Notes: generated by a model not told the origin, from the letters alone. A DNA stretch of 64,000 nucleotides from Pseudoxanthomonas sp. CF125 (GCF_900104085.1 NZ_FNLD01000002.1:744001-808000); one strand, 5' to 3'. Shown: positions 1 through 8,642, numbered from the stretch's first letter. Translations and numbers: made by a program.

Positions 1-2
1 TG

Positions 3-3000
3 GATGCACTCGGCCGACCGGTGATGAAGGCGATGGAATCCTTCAATGCAGGCGTCATCGACCAGGATGTTTCGGCTTCCTGCACCGACTTTGATGTGAC
101 CGGCAAGCCCAAGCGGACCTCCAACCCGTTCTTCCTGGCCGGTACGGCGGGCACGGACGGACCGAGTGGGCTGGACAACGTCTGCGTGGCAGCAGCACGT
201 CAATGGACAGTGACCAGCTACGACGTGCTGGGGCGCCCTGTGCAGGTCGTTACGCCCGATGGCAGCCAGGCCTTCAACAGCTACAACGGACTGACCACCA
301 CCGCCACCGATCCGCGTGGCAATCCCACCGTGCAAACCCGCAACGGCAAGGGCGAGTTGGTCACGGTCACCGATGCAGCCGGGCTGGTGACCACTTACAG
401 CTACACCGCCGACGGCAATCTGCGCGCGGTCAGCCGCGATGCGGGCGCAGGCACCATCACCAATGCCTTCACCTACGATGGTCTGGGGCGCAAGATCCAG
501 CAGATCGACCCGGATGCGGGCACGACCAATTTCCAGTACAACGCGATGGGCGAGATGATCGCCCAGACCGACGCCAGTGGTCAGCGAGTTGAGCACGAGA
601 TCGATGGGCGTGGCCGCGTCTGGCGCAAGACCGTCAAGCAAAGCAACGGCATGGTGGAAACGCAATCCACCTTCACCTTCGATACGGCCCAGAACGGCAG
701 CGGCTCGCTGACGTCGGAAACGATCACTGGCAACTACAGCGGTTGGGCAAACGAAACCGGCACAGCGCTTAACTTCACGCGATATCAGAGCTATGACGCG
801 CTCGGAAGACCGCAGTCGGGTATGACCGTAATCGATGACGGCATGTATGGGACCTTCACCGAATACGATGCGCTTGGCCGTCCGTGGAAATCGCGGGATG
901 CCAGCGACCAATGGACCAAGACCCAATACGGTCCGCGCGGCGTGGTGGCGGTCTGCGCCAGCGAGGGCTGGGATCTTGACCCCTCATGCCCCGCCAATGG
1001 CAACACCTATCAACGCATCCTGGCCACCGACGCATGGGGCAATGTAACCAAGGAACGTCGTGGCGATAGCGCGGCGATGGAAGTGGTGCGCAGCTACCAC
1101 GCGCAGACCGGACGCATCGCCACGATCTGCGCCGGCAACACGGCCTGCAACCTCACCAATGAAGCCTACGTATGGGATGCGGCAGGAAACCTGAGTTCGC
1201 ATCAGAAAGAACAGCGTTATCTCGAAGCCTTCACCTACGATGCCTTGAACCGTCTGGTCGAATCCAAGATGTTGATCCAGAACGGCGTGGTTACCAATCA
1301 GGTCACCCTGGCGCAGGGCTACGATCAATTGGGCAACGTCTGCACCAAGAACGGCCTGGGTTACGACTACGCGGGTGCGGACGGCTGCGGCGGCGCGGCG
1401 ATGATGTCGTCGGCGATGACGGCCAATGCCGCCTCCGTGCGAGCCGGGGCGCTGTTGCCGGCCTATCAGCGGCCGAAACCGGCGAGATGGAGACTGCCGG
1501 CCGCCTGGCGCGAGACCCGCGCGCATCAGGCGCCCGAAACCGCGACGCGCCGCTACAGCGACGATGATCGCCCGAGCTGGGATCGGGAAGCCGACCGCTG
1601 GGGCCTGGACGACGACTTGCGCCTGGGCCCCCACGAACGCTTTTGGGTGCGCAGCAAGCCCCGTCAGGCAACCAAACCCGTTGCGTTCCAGAGCACCGCA
1701 CGACCCACGGCGGCTGCTGTTGCCGGCACCCAGTCGGCGACCGTGATGTCGGTCACCGGCAGTCCGCATGCGGTGAGCCAGTCAGGCACCGGAACAGGGG
1801 CAAGCTTCTATTACTACGACACCCACGGCAACCAGACGCTACGCGATGCGCCGGGCACGGCCAGCGACCGCACAATCAAATACTCGGTGGACGACAAGGC
1901 CTATGAGATCGCCATGGGCAGCGGACAGCGCGTGCGGTTCTGGTATGGCCCCGATGGACAACGCTACAAGCGCGAGGAGGCAGGCAAGACCACGCTGTAT
2001 CTGGGTGGGGTGGAAGTGGTCATCCAAGGCGGTGGCACCACCTTCAAGCGCTACTTGGGCGGGATCGCTCTGCAGACCGTCACCGGCGGCGTGGTCAACA
2101 GCACCAAGTACCTATTCCACGACCATCTGGGCAGTCTGGTGCGCATCGCCAACGCCGATGGCAGTGTGTCGGAAGGTCTGGATTATGCCCCTTTCGGTAG
2201 CCGCAGGAGCTATACCAACCCCCTCGCCGCCGGAACGGGAACCACAACAACGGACCGCAGTTTTACCGGGCACGAGGCCGTCGATGGGACGGGCGTGATC
2301 CACATGAATGGCCGCATCTACGATGCGGAGGTGGGCAGGTTCCTGCAGGCCGATCCCGTGATCCAGGCGCCGGACAACACGCAAAGCTGGAATGCCTACA
2401 CCTACTGCTTCAACAATCCGCTGGCGTATACCGACCCCAGCGGAAATATCAGTTTGAGGCAAGTTCTGGGCATCGTCATCGCTGTGGTCGGCATGTACTT
2501 CATGCCCTATGCCTCGAACGTCTGGATCAATATCGCCTACGGCGCGGCAGTGGGTTTTGCCAGCGGTTATGTGGCCACTGGGACCCTGCGTGGTGGTGTC
2601 ACCGGGGCGTTCACGGGAGGCATGACGATGGGCATCGCTTCGTTGGGATTGGATATCTGGGGGCAGATGGCCTTCCAGGCCATGACCGGTGGCATCGTCG
2701 AAGGGATCAATGGCGGCAACTTCGGCAATGGGTTCCTGGCTGCTGGGCTGAGCACGGCTTTCATACCGCAGATGGGATACGGGAACTTGGTCCAACGGAG
2801 CGTCACAGGCGCGCTGGTTGGCGGGACGATTTCAAAGCTAACCGGTGGAAAGTTTGCCAATGGTGCGATCAGCGGGGCCATACAAGGCGCCATGAGTAAG
2901 AGGCGTGGACAACAAGCGTCTGTTCGGCAGGATGAGCCTGCCGGAGTTTTTGACAGAATCGGCAAGCTATTTTCAAAGGCCTACCGTAGTTTGATGTATC

Positions 3001-3437
3001 CAGCCGAACTAAATAGCCCCGTGGTTCTGAACAGCATGGAAGGCTCTTGGGAAGACGCTCTCCCTGGGAATCCCTACAATCGCCATGAAGAGGGCGGATT
3101 TTGGGGGTTCGAGAAAGATGGCTCTTATGGAACAAGGCGCTGGGTCGATTTGATACCTGACAGGAGCGAAATAACTCCTCCGGTCATGGAGGCAGGGAAT
3201 ATATATAAAGGTTTAAGAGTCATGGGCGAATGGCACATCCATCCCAATCCGAGACCAGTAGACGAATTCGGAGTGCGATGGATATCCAAACCATCGGGTT
3301 CCGATATTCGAACAGTTATTAATGCCAATTATTCTGGAGCAAGCTACATCATTGACAATCAATCTGTAATTCGCATGAGTAACACTGGTACGTGGAATAT
3401 CCTTGATACCCACGACGCTATTTTCGGAGGAGATTAA
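3..3437 (+). CDS. RHS/YD-repeat polymorphic toxin, 5'-truncated by the window edge
   Basis: The frame is open to the left edge; the codons before the first Met already read DALGRPV, a YD-repeat unit, so the N-terminus lies outside. Many YD repeats follow. The conserved RHS core end (GRFLQADP, then YCFNNPLAYTDPSG) is encoded near 2335-2440. After it come a hydrophobic glycine-rich stretch (about 2450-2890) and a variable C-terminal tip. The tip carries H-x-H (codons at 3234 and 3240) followed by S-x-x-D (codons at 3294 and 3303), the arrangement of JAMM/DUF4329-type metallo-domains. RHS proteins usually deliver such tips to competitors through type VI or related secretion; that role is inferred. 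About 1430-1720 encodes a Pro/Arg-rich stretch unlike the flanking repeats. The final codons double as the ribosome-binding site of the next gene. Confidence 0.85.
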   Translation, partial: DALGRPVMKAMESFNAGVIDQDVSASCTDFDVTGKPKRTSNPFFLAGTAGTDGPSGLDNVCVAAARQWTVTSYDVLGRPVQVVTPDGSQAFNSYNGLTTTATDPRGNPTVQTRNGKGELVTVTDAAGLVTTYSYTADGNLRAVSRDAGAGTITNAFTYDGLGRKIQQIDPDAGTTNFQYNAMGEMIAQTDASGQRVEHEIDGRGRVWRKTVKQSNGMVETQSTFTFDTAQNGSGSLTSETITGNYSGWANETGTALNFTRYQSYDALGRPQSGMTVIDDGMYGTFTEYDALGRPWKSRDASDQWTKTQYGPRGVVAVCASEGWDLDPSCPANGNTYQRILATDAWGNVTKERRGDSAAMEVVRSYHAQTGRIATICAGNTACNLTNEAYVWDAAGNLSSHQKEQRYLEAFTYDALNRLVESKMLIQNGVVTNQVTLAQGYDQLGNVCTKNGLGYDYAGADGCGGAAMMSSAMTANAASVRAGALLPAYQRPKPARWRLPAAWRETRAHQAPETATRRYSDDDRPSWDREADRWGLDDDLRLGPHERFWVRSKPRQATKPVAFQSTARPTAAAVAGTQSATVMSVTGSPHAVSQSGTGTGASFYYYDTHGNQTLRDAPGTASDRTIKYSVDDKAYEIAMGSGQRVRFWYGPDGQRYKREEAGKTTLYLGGVEVVIQGGGTTFKRYLGGIALQTVTGGVVNSTKYLFHDHLGSLVRIANADGSVSEGLDYAPFGSRRSYTNPLAAGTGTTTTDRSFTGHEAVDGTGVIHMNGRIYDAEVGRFLQADPVIQAPDNTQSWNAYTYCFNNPLAYTDPSGNISLRQVLGIVIAVVGMYFMPYASNVWINIAYGAAVGFASGYVATGTLRGGVTGAFTGGMTMGIASLGLDIWGQMAFQAMTGGIVEGINGGNFGNGFLAAGLSTAFIPQMGYGNLVQRSVTGALVGGTISKLTGGKFANGAISGAIQGAMSKRRGQQASVRQDEPAGVFDRIGKLFSKAYRSLMYPAELNSPVVLNSMEGSWEDALPGNPYNRHEEGGFWGFEKDGSYGTRRWVDLIPDRSEITPPVMEAGNIYKGLRVMGEWHIHPNPRPVDEFGVRWISKPSGSDIRTVINANYSGASYIIDNQSVIRMSNTGTWNILDTHDAIFGGD

Positions 3438-3438
3438 T

Positions 3439-3750
3439 ATGAGATTCGTTATAGCTCTGGCTATGCTCTTATGCTTCACCACTATTGGCTTTTCTCAAGA
3501 AAATGCTCAGCCCCCAAATGGAGTTTATGCGGCTGACCAAAAGAAAGAATTCACAATGGCGCTTGCTGCTGCCTATGAAGCTGCAAATAAAGGCAGGCTT
3601 AGCACAAGAAATAAGACTGTTGTTGTCGCAAATCATGGGAAATATGTTGTTGTATCTTTCCTAGCCAACGGTTCCGTTCGTGGAGGACAAGCACATATTG
3701 TTTATGATCCCCAGCTCAAGCAGGTAGTGTATGTGCTAGGTGAGGATTAA
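3439..3750 (+). CDS. Small exported protein after the RHS tip, candidate immunity protein
   Basis: This 103-residue product starts two bases after the RHS stop. The RBS GGAGGA lies inside the last RHS codons, so the two genes are probably co-translated. Residues 1-19 form a Sec signal peptide (MRFVIALAML..., likely cleaved after GFS). The mature part is small, mixed alpha/beta in character and ends in a valine-rich beta-like segment (PQLKQVVYVLGED). No family was recognised. Position directly behind a polymorphic toxin tip and lower GC than the genome suggest a cognate immunity protein. The signal peptide would put it in the periplasm, implying the toxin acts there. An earlier in-frame ATG at 3403 is unlikely because it would lie inside the RHS gene and bury the signal peptide. 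Confidence 0.6.
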   Translation: MRFVIALAMLLCFTTIGFSQENAQPPNGVYAADQKKEFTMALAAAYEAANKGRLSTRNKTVVVANHGKYVVVSFLANGSVRGGQAHIVYDPQLKQVVYVLGED

Positions 3751-3770
3751 GTACGAATTCGTATAAACCC

Positions 3771-4226
3771 ATGAAATTATTGACGCCAGCTTTTTTGCTA
3801 GTCATCGCCACAATAATCAGTGGCTGCAACAAGCCGCCAGAAGTTTTGTGTGTGCAGACCGGATTTACGACTGAAGACGTTTGCCCGGCCACTTTCTTTC
3901 ATGTCTTTGGGCGTGATGACTATTTAGGAAAAACAGTAAGAATCTCAGGCTTCCTAAGGACTTCTACCTTGAATGGAAAGACCAGAACGCTGTTGTTTTT
4001 CTCTAAAGATCAAGCAGATATCAATGGCTATTATGGGGCGATAGAAATTGCCAATTTTTCTGTTTCAATAAAGCCGGTACGACATAAGGCATACGAAAAG
4101 GTTTTGGCGCAACGCCACGAATCATACGTAGAGATAATTGGAAAGCTTCGCCATGCGGATGTGTTAGGTTTTGATAAAGCCCCATTAGTAATTTATGACA
4201 TCGTTGGAGTGCGGGAAGTGCCGTAG
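3771..4226 (+). CDS. Putative lipoprotein of unknown function
   Basis: This 151-residue protein starts with a type II signal peptide: MKLL, a hydrophobic stretch and the lipobox ISGC, so Cys19 should be lipidated. The rest has no family I recognise; it contains one further Cys pair (Cys27, Cys38) that could form a disulfide. It lies 20 bases behind the candidate immunity gene in the same AT-richer block and may belong to the same toxin-associated cassette. Function is unknown. It could be a second immunity protein or an orphan remnant from an earlier RHS tip. Confidence 0.6.
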   Translation: MKLLTPAFLLVIATIISGCNKPPEVLCVQTGFTTEDVCPATFFHVFGRDDYLGKTVRISGFLRTSTLNGKTRTLLFFSKDQADINGYYGAIEIANFSVSIKPVRHKAYEKVLAQRHESYVEIIGKLRHADVLGFDKAPLVIYDIVGVREVP

Positions 4227-4305
4227 CAAATTCGGTGGGCTTCAGTCTTGGAACTGGCTGGGAGAGTTCCGGAAGGGGGTTAGCTGCTTTAGGGGGATTT
4301 TGCAG

Positions 4306-4836
4306 ATGCGCCAAGCAATGCTCAGTGTAATTCTTCTGTGCGCCACGCTGCCTGCGGTGGCTGCCGATGACATCATTCGCCGGAAGGCGAGCACCGACCA
4401 CCTGACCGACGCCGACTCTGGCTTTGTGCTAGCCAGTGAGGCGCGGTTTGAAAACTTGTATTTCCTGAATGTGAAAACCCGCCAGGAATACCAATCGCAG
4501 GGCAGTTTCTGTGGGCGACTCCCCGTGGGGCACTACCAGCTCTATAAGATCAATACCCCTTACGCGCCCGTCATCGCGGACGAGCCTTACGAATTCGACG
4601 TGGTCGCAGGGCAGCGCCACTATGTGGGAACCTTGGTGCCGCCCTGGACCAGTCGGTCCAAGAAGTTCAAAGCTGAGATGGCCAAGAACCCTGCCAAACG
4701 ACCCTACAGCATGCATTTCATGGGCGTGGTCTACGACTATGCCGTGATCGACCAATTGTCCGCCCTGACGGAGAAGTATCAGAAGCGATGCCCGGGAGTG
4801 AATGTGTCCGAGTTCAGTGTGGAGCTTATGAAGTAG
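4306..4836 (+). CDS. Small periplasmic protein of unknown function
   Basis: The ATG at 4306 is preferred over the upstream in-frame ATG at 4195. It follows an AGGGGG-type RBS at 4291 and gives a clean Sec signal peptide (MRQAMLSVILLCATLPAVA, then ADD), whereas the longer form would overlap the preceding lipoprotein gene. The 176-residue product has a YEFDVVAG-like segment suggestive of a beta-sandwich, but no confident family. It is the third consecutive exported protein downstream of the RHS gene. GC content is closer to the genome average here, so it may mark the end of the low-GC cassette. Confidence 0.55.
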   Translation: MRQAMLSVILLCATLPAVAADDIIRRKASTDHLTDADSGFVLASEARFENLYFLNVKTRQEYQSQGSFCGRLPVGHYQLYKINTPYAPVIADEPYEFDVVAGQRHYVGTLVPPWTSRSKKFKAEMAKNPAKRPYSMHFMGVVYDYAVIDQLSALTEKYQKRCPGVNVSEFSVELMK

Positions 4837-5044
4837 CAATCCACCTAAACTGTTACACGTGTTATCAATCATCGATATGTTCGAAGGTGGCCGGCAGACG
4901 CCTCCTCTCATTGATAAAAATAGCCCTGATGCGCACATGTAATGCATAGAAGAGTCAGCAGGTGGCTTGTGGTTGCGGCCATCGCCTTTTGGGCTGCCGT
5001 GGCATTTGAGTTATTCGCGCGGCAAGGGATTTGAGCAGTCGCAC

Positions 5045-5070
5045 AAAAAAGCCGCCCTCTCGGGGCGGCT
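5045..5070 (-). terminator. Intrinsic terminator for the methyltransferase remnant
   Basis: On the minus strand a 7-bp GC stem (GCCGCCC pairing with GGGCGGC, 5-base loop) is followed at once by six T residues. It lies 28 bases past the stop of the minus-strand methyltransferase remnant. Confidence 0.85.
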
Positions 5071-5097
5071 CGTTGGCCTTCCGACCAACTGGCTGGC

Positions 5098-5520
5098 TTA
5101 CGCGTTCGCCAGGCGCTCGCGGGCGATGTCGGCGTAGTGCTGGGTCATCTCGCAACCGACCCAGCTGTAGCCCTCAAGCTGCGCGGCCAGCAGCGTTGTG
5201 CCAGATCCAGCGAAGGGATCAATAATCCGCCCGCCCTGCTCGCAGATCCGCACCAGTTGACGCATCAGCTCGGTAGGCTTGCCGGTCATGTGGTGCTTGT
5301 CGGACCGACGCACCGGCTCGCGGATCACGCCAGGCAATACCGGCGCCTGCCGCTGCAGCGGCATGTTGCCCTTGCTACCCCACACCACGTATTCGGCCTG
5401 ATTTCGGAAGCGGCCCAATTGCGGTCGCACGCCTTCGGTCTTGTCCCAGACCGTGATGCCACGCCAGGTGAAGCCCGCACACTGCAGCGCGTCGGTGTAA
5501 TGACCCAGCCCTTTCTGCAC
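5098..5520 (-). pseudogene. N-terminally truncated N4/N6 DNA methyltransferase
   Basis: The 140-residue reading frame carries the C-terminal half of a beta-class DNA methyltransferase. It has the SAM-binding motif I (DPFAGSGTT) followed by a GCE..Y..IARERL segment. In this class the catalytic (D/N/S)PP(Y/W) motif lies N-terminal to motif I; it is absent here. An in-frame TGA sits two codons upstream of the first usable GTG at 5520, and the next 430 bases contain no missing half. The piece should therefore be inactive as a methylase unless complemented. Such methylases are common in phages and restriction systems, so this is probably a leftover of a mobile element between the RHS locus and the gum operon. 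Confidence 0.7.
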
Positions 5521-5950
5521 AGGTCAGGCCGCTAACGCATATGCCCCAGCGAGCGCTTGTCGTATCGATGCCTCATGTTCAGTGTGAACTATTGCCGAAA
5601 AGCCCTGCCTTGAGGCAAGCAGAGTTCACGTATCAATGCCAAAAATGAACTGCAACCGTTGCATGACGCGGCCCTTTCACGGCGCCTTCGCAACCGCGTG
5701 CAAACAATCATCTAGGGTGTGACCCACGTTGCGGCCTGGATTGTGTCGCAGATCCGGAATTCATGGCGGGTTGGAATTTTGCCGTGAGAGTCGTATATCG
5801 TTGGATTGTGGTGAACAAGATCGACTGGCGCATGCCAGAGCGGCTGCGGAACATGAGTGACCAGTAGTAGATACCGCCAGGGTTGGGCAGGTTGCCGGCG
5901 ATAGTCGATGCCGGCATTGAGTATGGTGGCCCCGAATCCAGAGGTGGCAT
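5521..5950. other. Gene-free region upstream of gumB
   Basis: There is no convincing coding frame here. It contains an imperfect stem-loop at 5584-5629 (outer arms GTGAACT and AGTTCAC, inner arms around CTTGAGGCAAG) and a 13-bp inverted repeat TGCAAC-C-GTTGCA at 5651-5663. The promoter of the gum operon is expected here by analogy with Xanthomonas, but I see no unambiguous -35/-10 pair. Confidence 0.5.
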
Positions 5951-6634
5951 TTGAGCAGGATCGATCGAACGATTGGAATGGTGTTGGCTTGCGCGATGGC
6001 GCTCTGCGCATGCAGCACGCGCGCGCCGATGCGCGATTTGCCGCCGGCGGACCCGGTGGGCCAGGCGCTGGGCCGTCCCGAATACCGGCTGGGCCCGGGC
6101 GACCTGGTCAAGATACAGGTGTTCCAGCTGCCCGACCTTGAGCGCGAAGTCCGGGTCGATAACGCCGGCCGGATCACGCTGCCGCTGATCGGCGCCGTGC
6201 AGGCGGCGGGCTCCAGCATCAGCCAGATCGAAGAACAGGTGGCTTCGCGGTACCGGGATCGCTATCTGCAGAACCCGCAGGTCACCCTCTCTTTGATGGA
6301 ATCGCCCAACCAGCAGGTTACGGTGGGCGGCGCGGTCGAGCAGACCGGCATCTACCCGATGGGCGCACCGTATCTGACCTTGCAGCAGGCGGTGGCGCTG
6401 GCCAAGGGCGTCAGCAACATCGCCGACCGCCGCAACGTCATCGTGTTCCGCACCGTAAACGGCGAACGCGTATTCGCCAGGTTCGATCTGGTCCAGATCC
6501 AGCAGGGCAAACTCAAGGATCCCGATATCTATGGCGGCGACATCATCATCGTCGATCGCTCCGGTGCGCAGATGCTGCTGCGAACCTTGATCGAACTCAC
6601 TCCTTTCGTAGGGGTATGGCGGGCCTACCGATGA
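5951..6634 (+). CDS. gumB: GumB, outer-membrane polysaccharide export lipoprotein (Wza/OPX family)
   Basis: GumB forms, with GumC, the envelope export path for the polymer. The 227-residue product has a signal region with a lipobox-like ALCAC, then the polysaccharide-export motif YRLGPGDLVKIQVF and a SLBB-like segment (VTVGGAVEQTGIYPMG). It ends ELTPFVGVWRAYR, closely resembling the end of Xanthomonas GumB. I chose the TTG at 5951 because GAGGTGG stands four bases upstream. The ATG at 5978 is an alternative that still keeps most of the signal peptide. It is the first gene of the gum operon and overlaps gumC by ATGA. Confidence 0.93.
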   Translation: MSRIDRTIGMVLACAMALCACSTRAPMRDLPPADPVGQALGRPEYRLGPGDLVKIQVFQLPDLEREVRVDNAGRITLPLIGAVQAAGSSISQIEEQVASRYRDRYLQNPQVTLSLMESPNQQVTVGGAVEQTGIYPMGAPYLTLQQAVALAKGVSNIADRRNVIVFRTVNGERVFARFDLVQIQQGKLKDPDIYGGDIIIVDRSGAQMLLRTLIELTPFVGVWRAYR

Positions 6635-8085
6635 GAAGGTACACGCCCGGAACAGACGCGCCCCGAACAGACGCGCCCGGAACAGACGCACGGGAAGATC
6701 TGCGCTACGCCGATCCCCACGATGCGCCGGCTGCCGGCAATTTAGCCGAGTATGCGGGTGCCTTGCTGAGAAGCTGGTGGTTGATCCTGCTCATCGCCGG
6801 TGCGGTGGTACTGGCGGCGCTGGCGGCGAGTCTGATGATGACGCCGCAGTACCGCGCCACCACCACCTTGCAGATCGAGCGCGAGGCGATGAAGGTGGTG
6901 CAGATGGAGGACCTGATCCCCAGCGAATCGCCGATGGACCGCGATTTCTACCAGACCCAGTACGAATTGCTGATGAGCCGCTCGCTGGCGCGGCGGGTGA
7001 TCGCCAAAGCCGGCTTGGCCAACCACCCGGTTTATCGGGAGACAGTGGAGGCAGCGTCGGAGAAGCTCGGCCCCGTGGCTGCTGGCCAGCCTGCCGCTGC
7101 GTCGCGGCGCGAACTGATCGACCGTGCGCTCACCGATCAGGTGCTGGCTTCGCTGGAAATAGAACCGGTCCGCAACTCGCGTCTGGTCAAGGTGAATTTC
7201 AGTTCGCCCGATCCGGACCTGTCCGCACGCGTGGCCAATACCTATGCCAGCGAGTTCATCGCCAGTGGTCTGGAGCACCGGCTGCAGGCATCGTCTTTCG
7301 CCACCAAATACCTTTCGGAACGTCTCACCCAGATCAAGCAGCGCCTGCAGGACTCGGAGAAGAACTTCGTGGACTTCGCGGGCCAGGAGAAAATCGTTTC
7401 GGTCGGCGATGACAAGCCATCGCTGCCGGCGCAGAACCTCGAAGAACTCAATGCGCTGCTCGCGTCGGCCCAGGACGCGCGCATCAAGAGCGAAGCGGCC
7501 TGGCGCCAGGCCAGGTACGGCAGCGGCCTGGCTTTGCCGCAGGTCGTCTCCAATCCGTTGATCCAGAACCTGATGCAGACCCGCGCCCAGCTTTCCGCCG
7601 AATACCAGCAGAAGCTTTCGACCTTCAAGCCGGATTACCCGGAGATGCTGCGCCTGAACAGCCAGATGAGCGAAGTCGGCCGGCAGATCAACACCCAGAT
7701 CGCCAACATCCGCGAGTCCATCAAGGCGCAATACGAAGCGGCCAACACGCAGGAGCAGATGCTGGAAGCGCGCATCGAACAGCTGAAGGGCGACGAACTG
7801 GACCTGCAGGACCGCAGCATCCGCTACAACATGTTCAAGCGCGAAGTGGACACCAACCGCCAGCTCTATGACGGATTGCTGCAGCGGTTCAAGGAAATCG
7901 GCGTTGCAGGAAACGTGGGCGCCAACAACATATCGGTCGTGGACCTGGCCGACCCACCCGGCAACCCGTCCTCGCCGCGGTTGGCCTTCAATCTGGCGCT
8001 GGCGGCCATTTTCGGGCTCTTCGCCGGCGTCGTCGCTGCGTTGCTGCGGCATGCGATGCGTTCGTCGCGAGAGGCGCGCCGGTAG
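6631..8085 (+). CDS. gumC: GumC, inner-membrane chain-length/export co-polymerase (Wzz/PCP family)
   Basis: This 484-residue polysaccharide co-polymerase has an N-terminal transmembrane helix (WWLILLIAGAVVLAALAASL), a long periplasmic alpha-helical coiled region, and a second helix near the C-terminus (LALAAIFGLFAGVVAALL). It works with GumB and GumE to set polymer length and export. It lacks a fused tyrosine-kinase domain, as in Xanthomonas GumC. The ATG at 6631 overlaps the gumB stop as ATGA; another ATG at 6616 lies within gumB. The N-terminal cytoplasmic tail contains a threefold 15-bp tandem repeat encoding PGTDA/PRTDA units. The next gene is 557 bases away, unusual for this operon. Confidence 0.93.
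   Translation: MRRYTPGTDAPRTDAPGTDAREDLRYADPHDAPAAGNLAEYAGALLRSWWLILLIAGAVVLAALAASLMMTPQYRATTTLQIEREAMKVVQMEDLIPSESPMDRDFYQTQYELLMSRSLARRVIAKAGLANHPVYRETVEAASEKLGPVAAGQPAAASRRELIDRALTDQVLASLEIEPVRNSRLVKVNFSSPDPDLSARVANTYASEFIASGLEHRLQASSFATKYLSERLTQIKQRLQDSEKNFVDFAGQEKIVSVGDDKPSLPAQNLEELNALLASAQDARIKSEAAWRQARYGSGLALPQVVSNPLIQNLMQTRAQLSAEYQQKLSTFKPDYPEMLRLNSQMSEVGRQINTQIANIRESIKAQYEAANTQEQMLEARIEQLKGDELDLQDRSIRYNMFKREVDTNRQLYDGLLQRFKEIGVAGNVGANNISVVDLADPPGNPSSPRLAFNLALAAIFGLFAGVVAALLRHAMRSSREARR
6646..6690 (+). repeat. Three tandem 15-bp units inside gumC
   Basis: The unit CCCGGAACAGACGCG occurs three times with one or two substitutions. It stays in frame and encodes a Pro/Gly-Thr-Asp-Ala repeat in the cytoplasmic N-terminal tail of GumC. 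Confidence 0.9.
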
Positions 8086-8642
8086 GGCCGTAGCGTCTGC
8101 AACCGTTCATCGGAAACATTCGCCGCCGCCTTCCTCCGGGCGGGGACGAAGTGCGTTCGAAGCTCCACTCGCCGATCAAGCGATTTGGTATTTCGTGCGT
8201 GATCCTAATCACGGACTGGCGCGTAAATCGATTTTTTTGCGAAGCAAGTCGCGTTTACGTAGCTGACTTACCTGTACCGAATCGTTCGACCTCACAAGTG
8301 ATTCAGAAAAATTTCGCTAGCGTGCAGACCCTCAAGAACCAAGCGCAAATGCACGCGCTCTTCACAAATAGGTGCTATGTTGCAGTGCAGCGAAACATGC
8401 TTTTCCCCGCAATAAACGCCGCATTTCACTGTCGTAAGCATGTCTTGCCGCCAAGAGGTGCCCTGATCTTCTTTCCAACCAGCAAGGACGCTCTTCTTTC
8501 AATCAGCAAGTAGGTTTGTCGTTCGCCTGGGGTCGGCGCTGGAGGGCACCGGTAAAGGCATCGGCAAAGTGGTTAACAGCACGGTTCGCGTACGACGTCC
8601 CCCCGCGTCGGCCCGCTCCGCGCATGTTAGGGAATACTCAAG
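8086..8642. other. Long gumC-gumD gap with AT-rich regulatory-looking DNA
   Basis: The 557 bases carry no recognisable protein; the 120-codon frame at 8151-8513 resembles nothing and has no convincing RBS. The stretch about 8200-8520 is clearly AT-richer than the flanking genes. A CRP-type palindrome sits at 8198-8213. I looked for a JUMPstart/ops element before gumD and found none. The gap probably holds an internal promoter or an untranslated leader for gumD onwards. Confidence 0.55.
8198..8213. promoter_or_regulatory. CRP/Clp-type binding-site candidate
   Basis: CGTGATCCTAATCACG has perfect 6-bp arms and fits the GTGA-N6-TCAC core of the CRP-family consensus (TGTGA-N6-TCACA) apart from the outermost base on each side. 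In Xanthomonas the CRP-like protein Clp links cyclic-di-GMP to exopolysaccharide expression. The site is 430 bases before gumD, so activity would need a promoter within the gap. Confidence 0.5.

Noticed and set aside
5529-5629. Integron attC-like site before gumB
   Set aside because: The outer arms GTGAACT/AGTTCAC do not match RYYYAAC/GTTRRRY core sites and no integrase or cassette array is nearby.
6646-6690. CRISPR-like array
   Set aside because: Units are contiguous without spacers and translate in frame within gumC.
8151-8513. Small gene in the gumC-gumD gap
   Set aside because: The translation has no recognisable motif, no RBS and crosses the CRP-like palindrome; composition looks non-coding.
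8200-8642. JUMPstart/ops antitermination element before gumD
   Set aside because: No GGCGGTAGCGT-like sequence is present in the gap.
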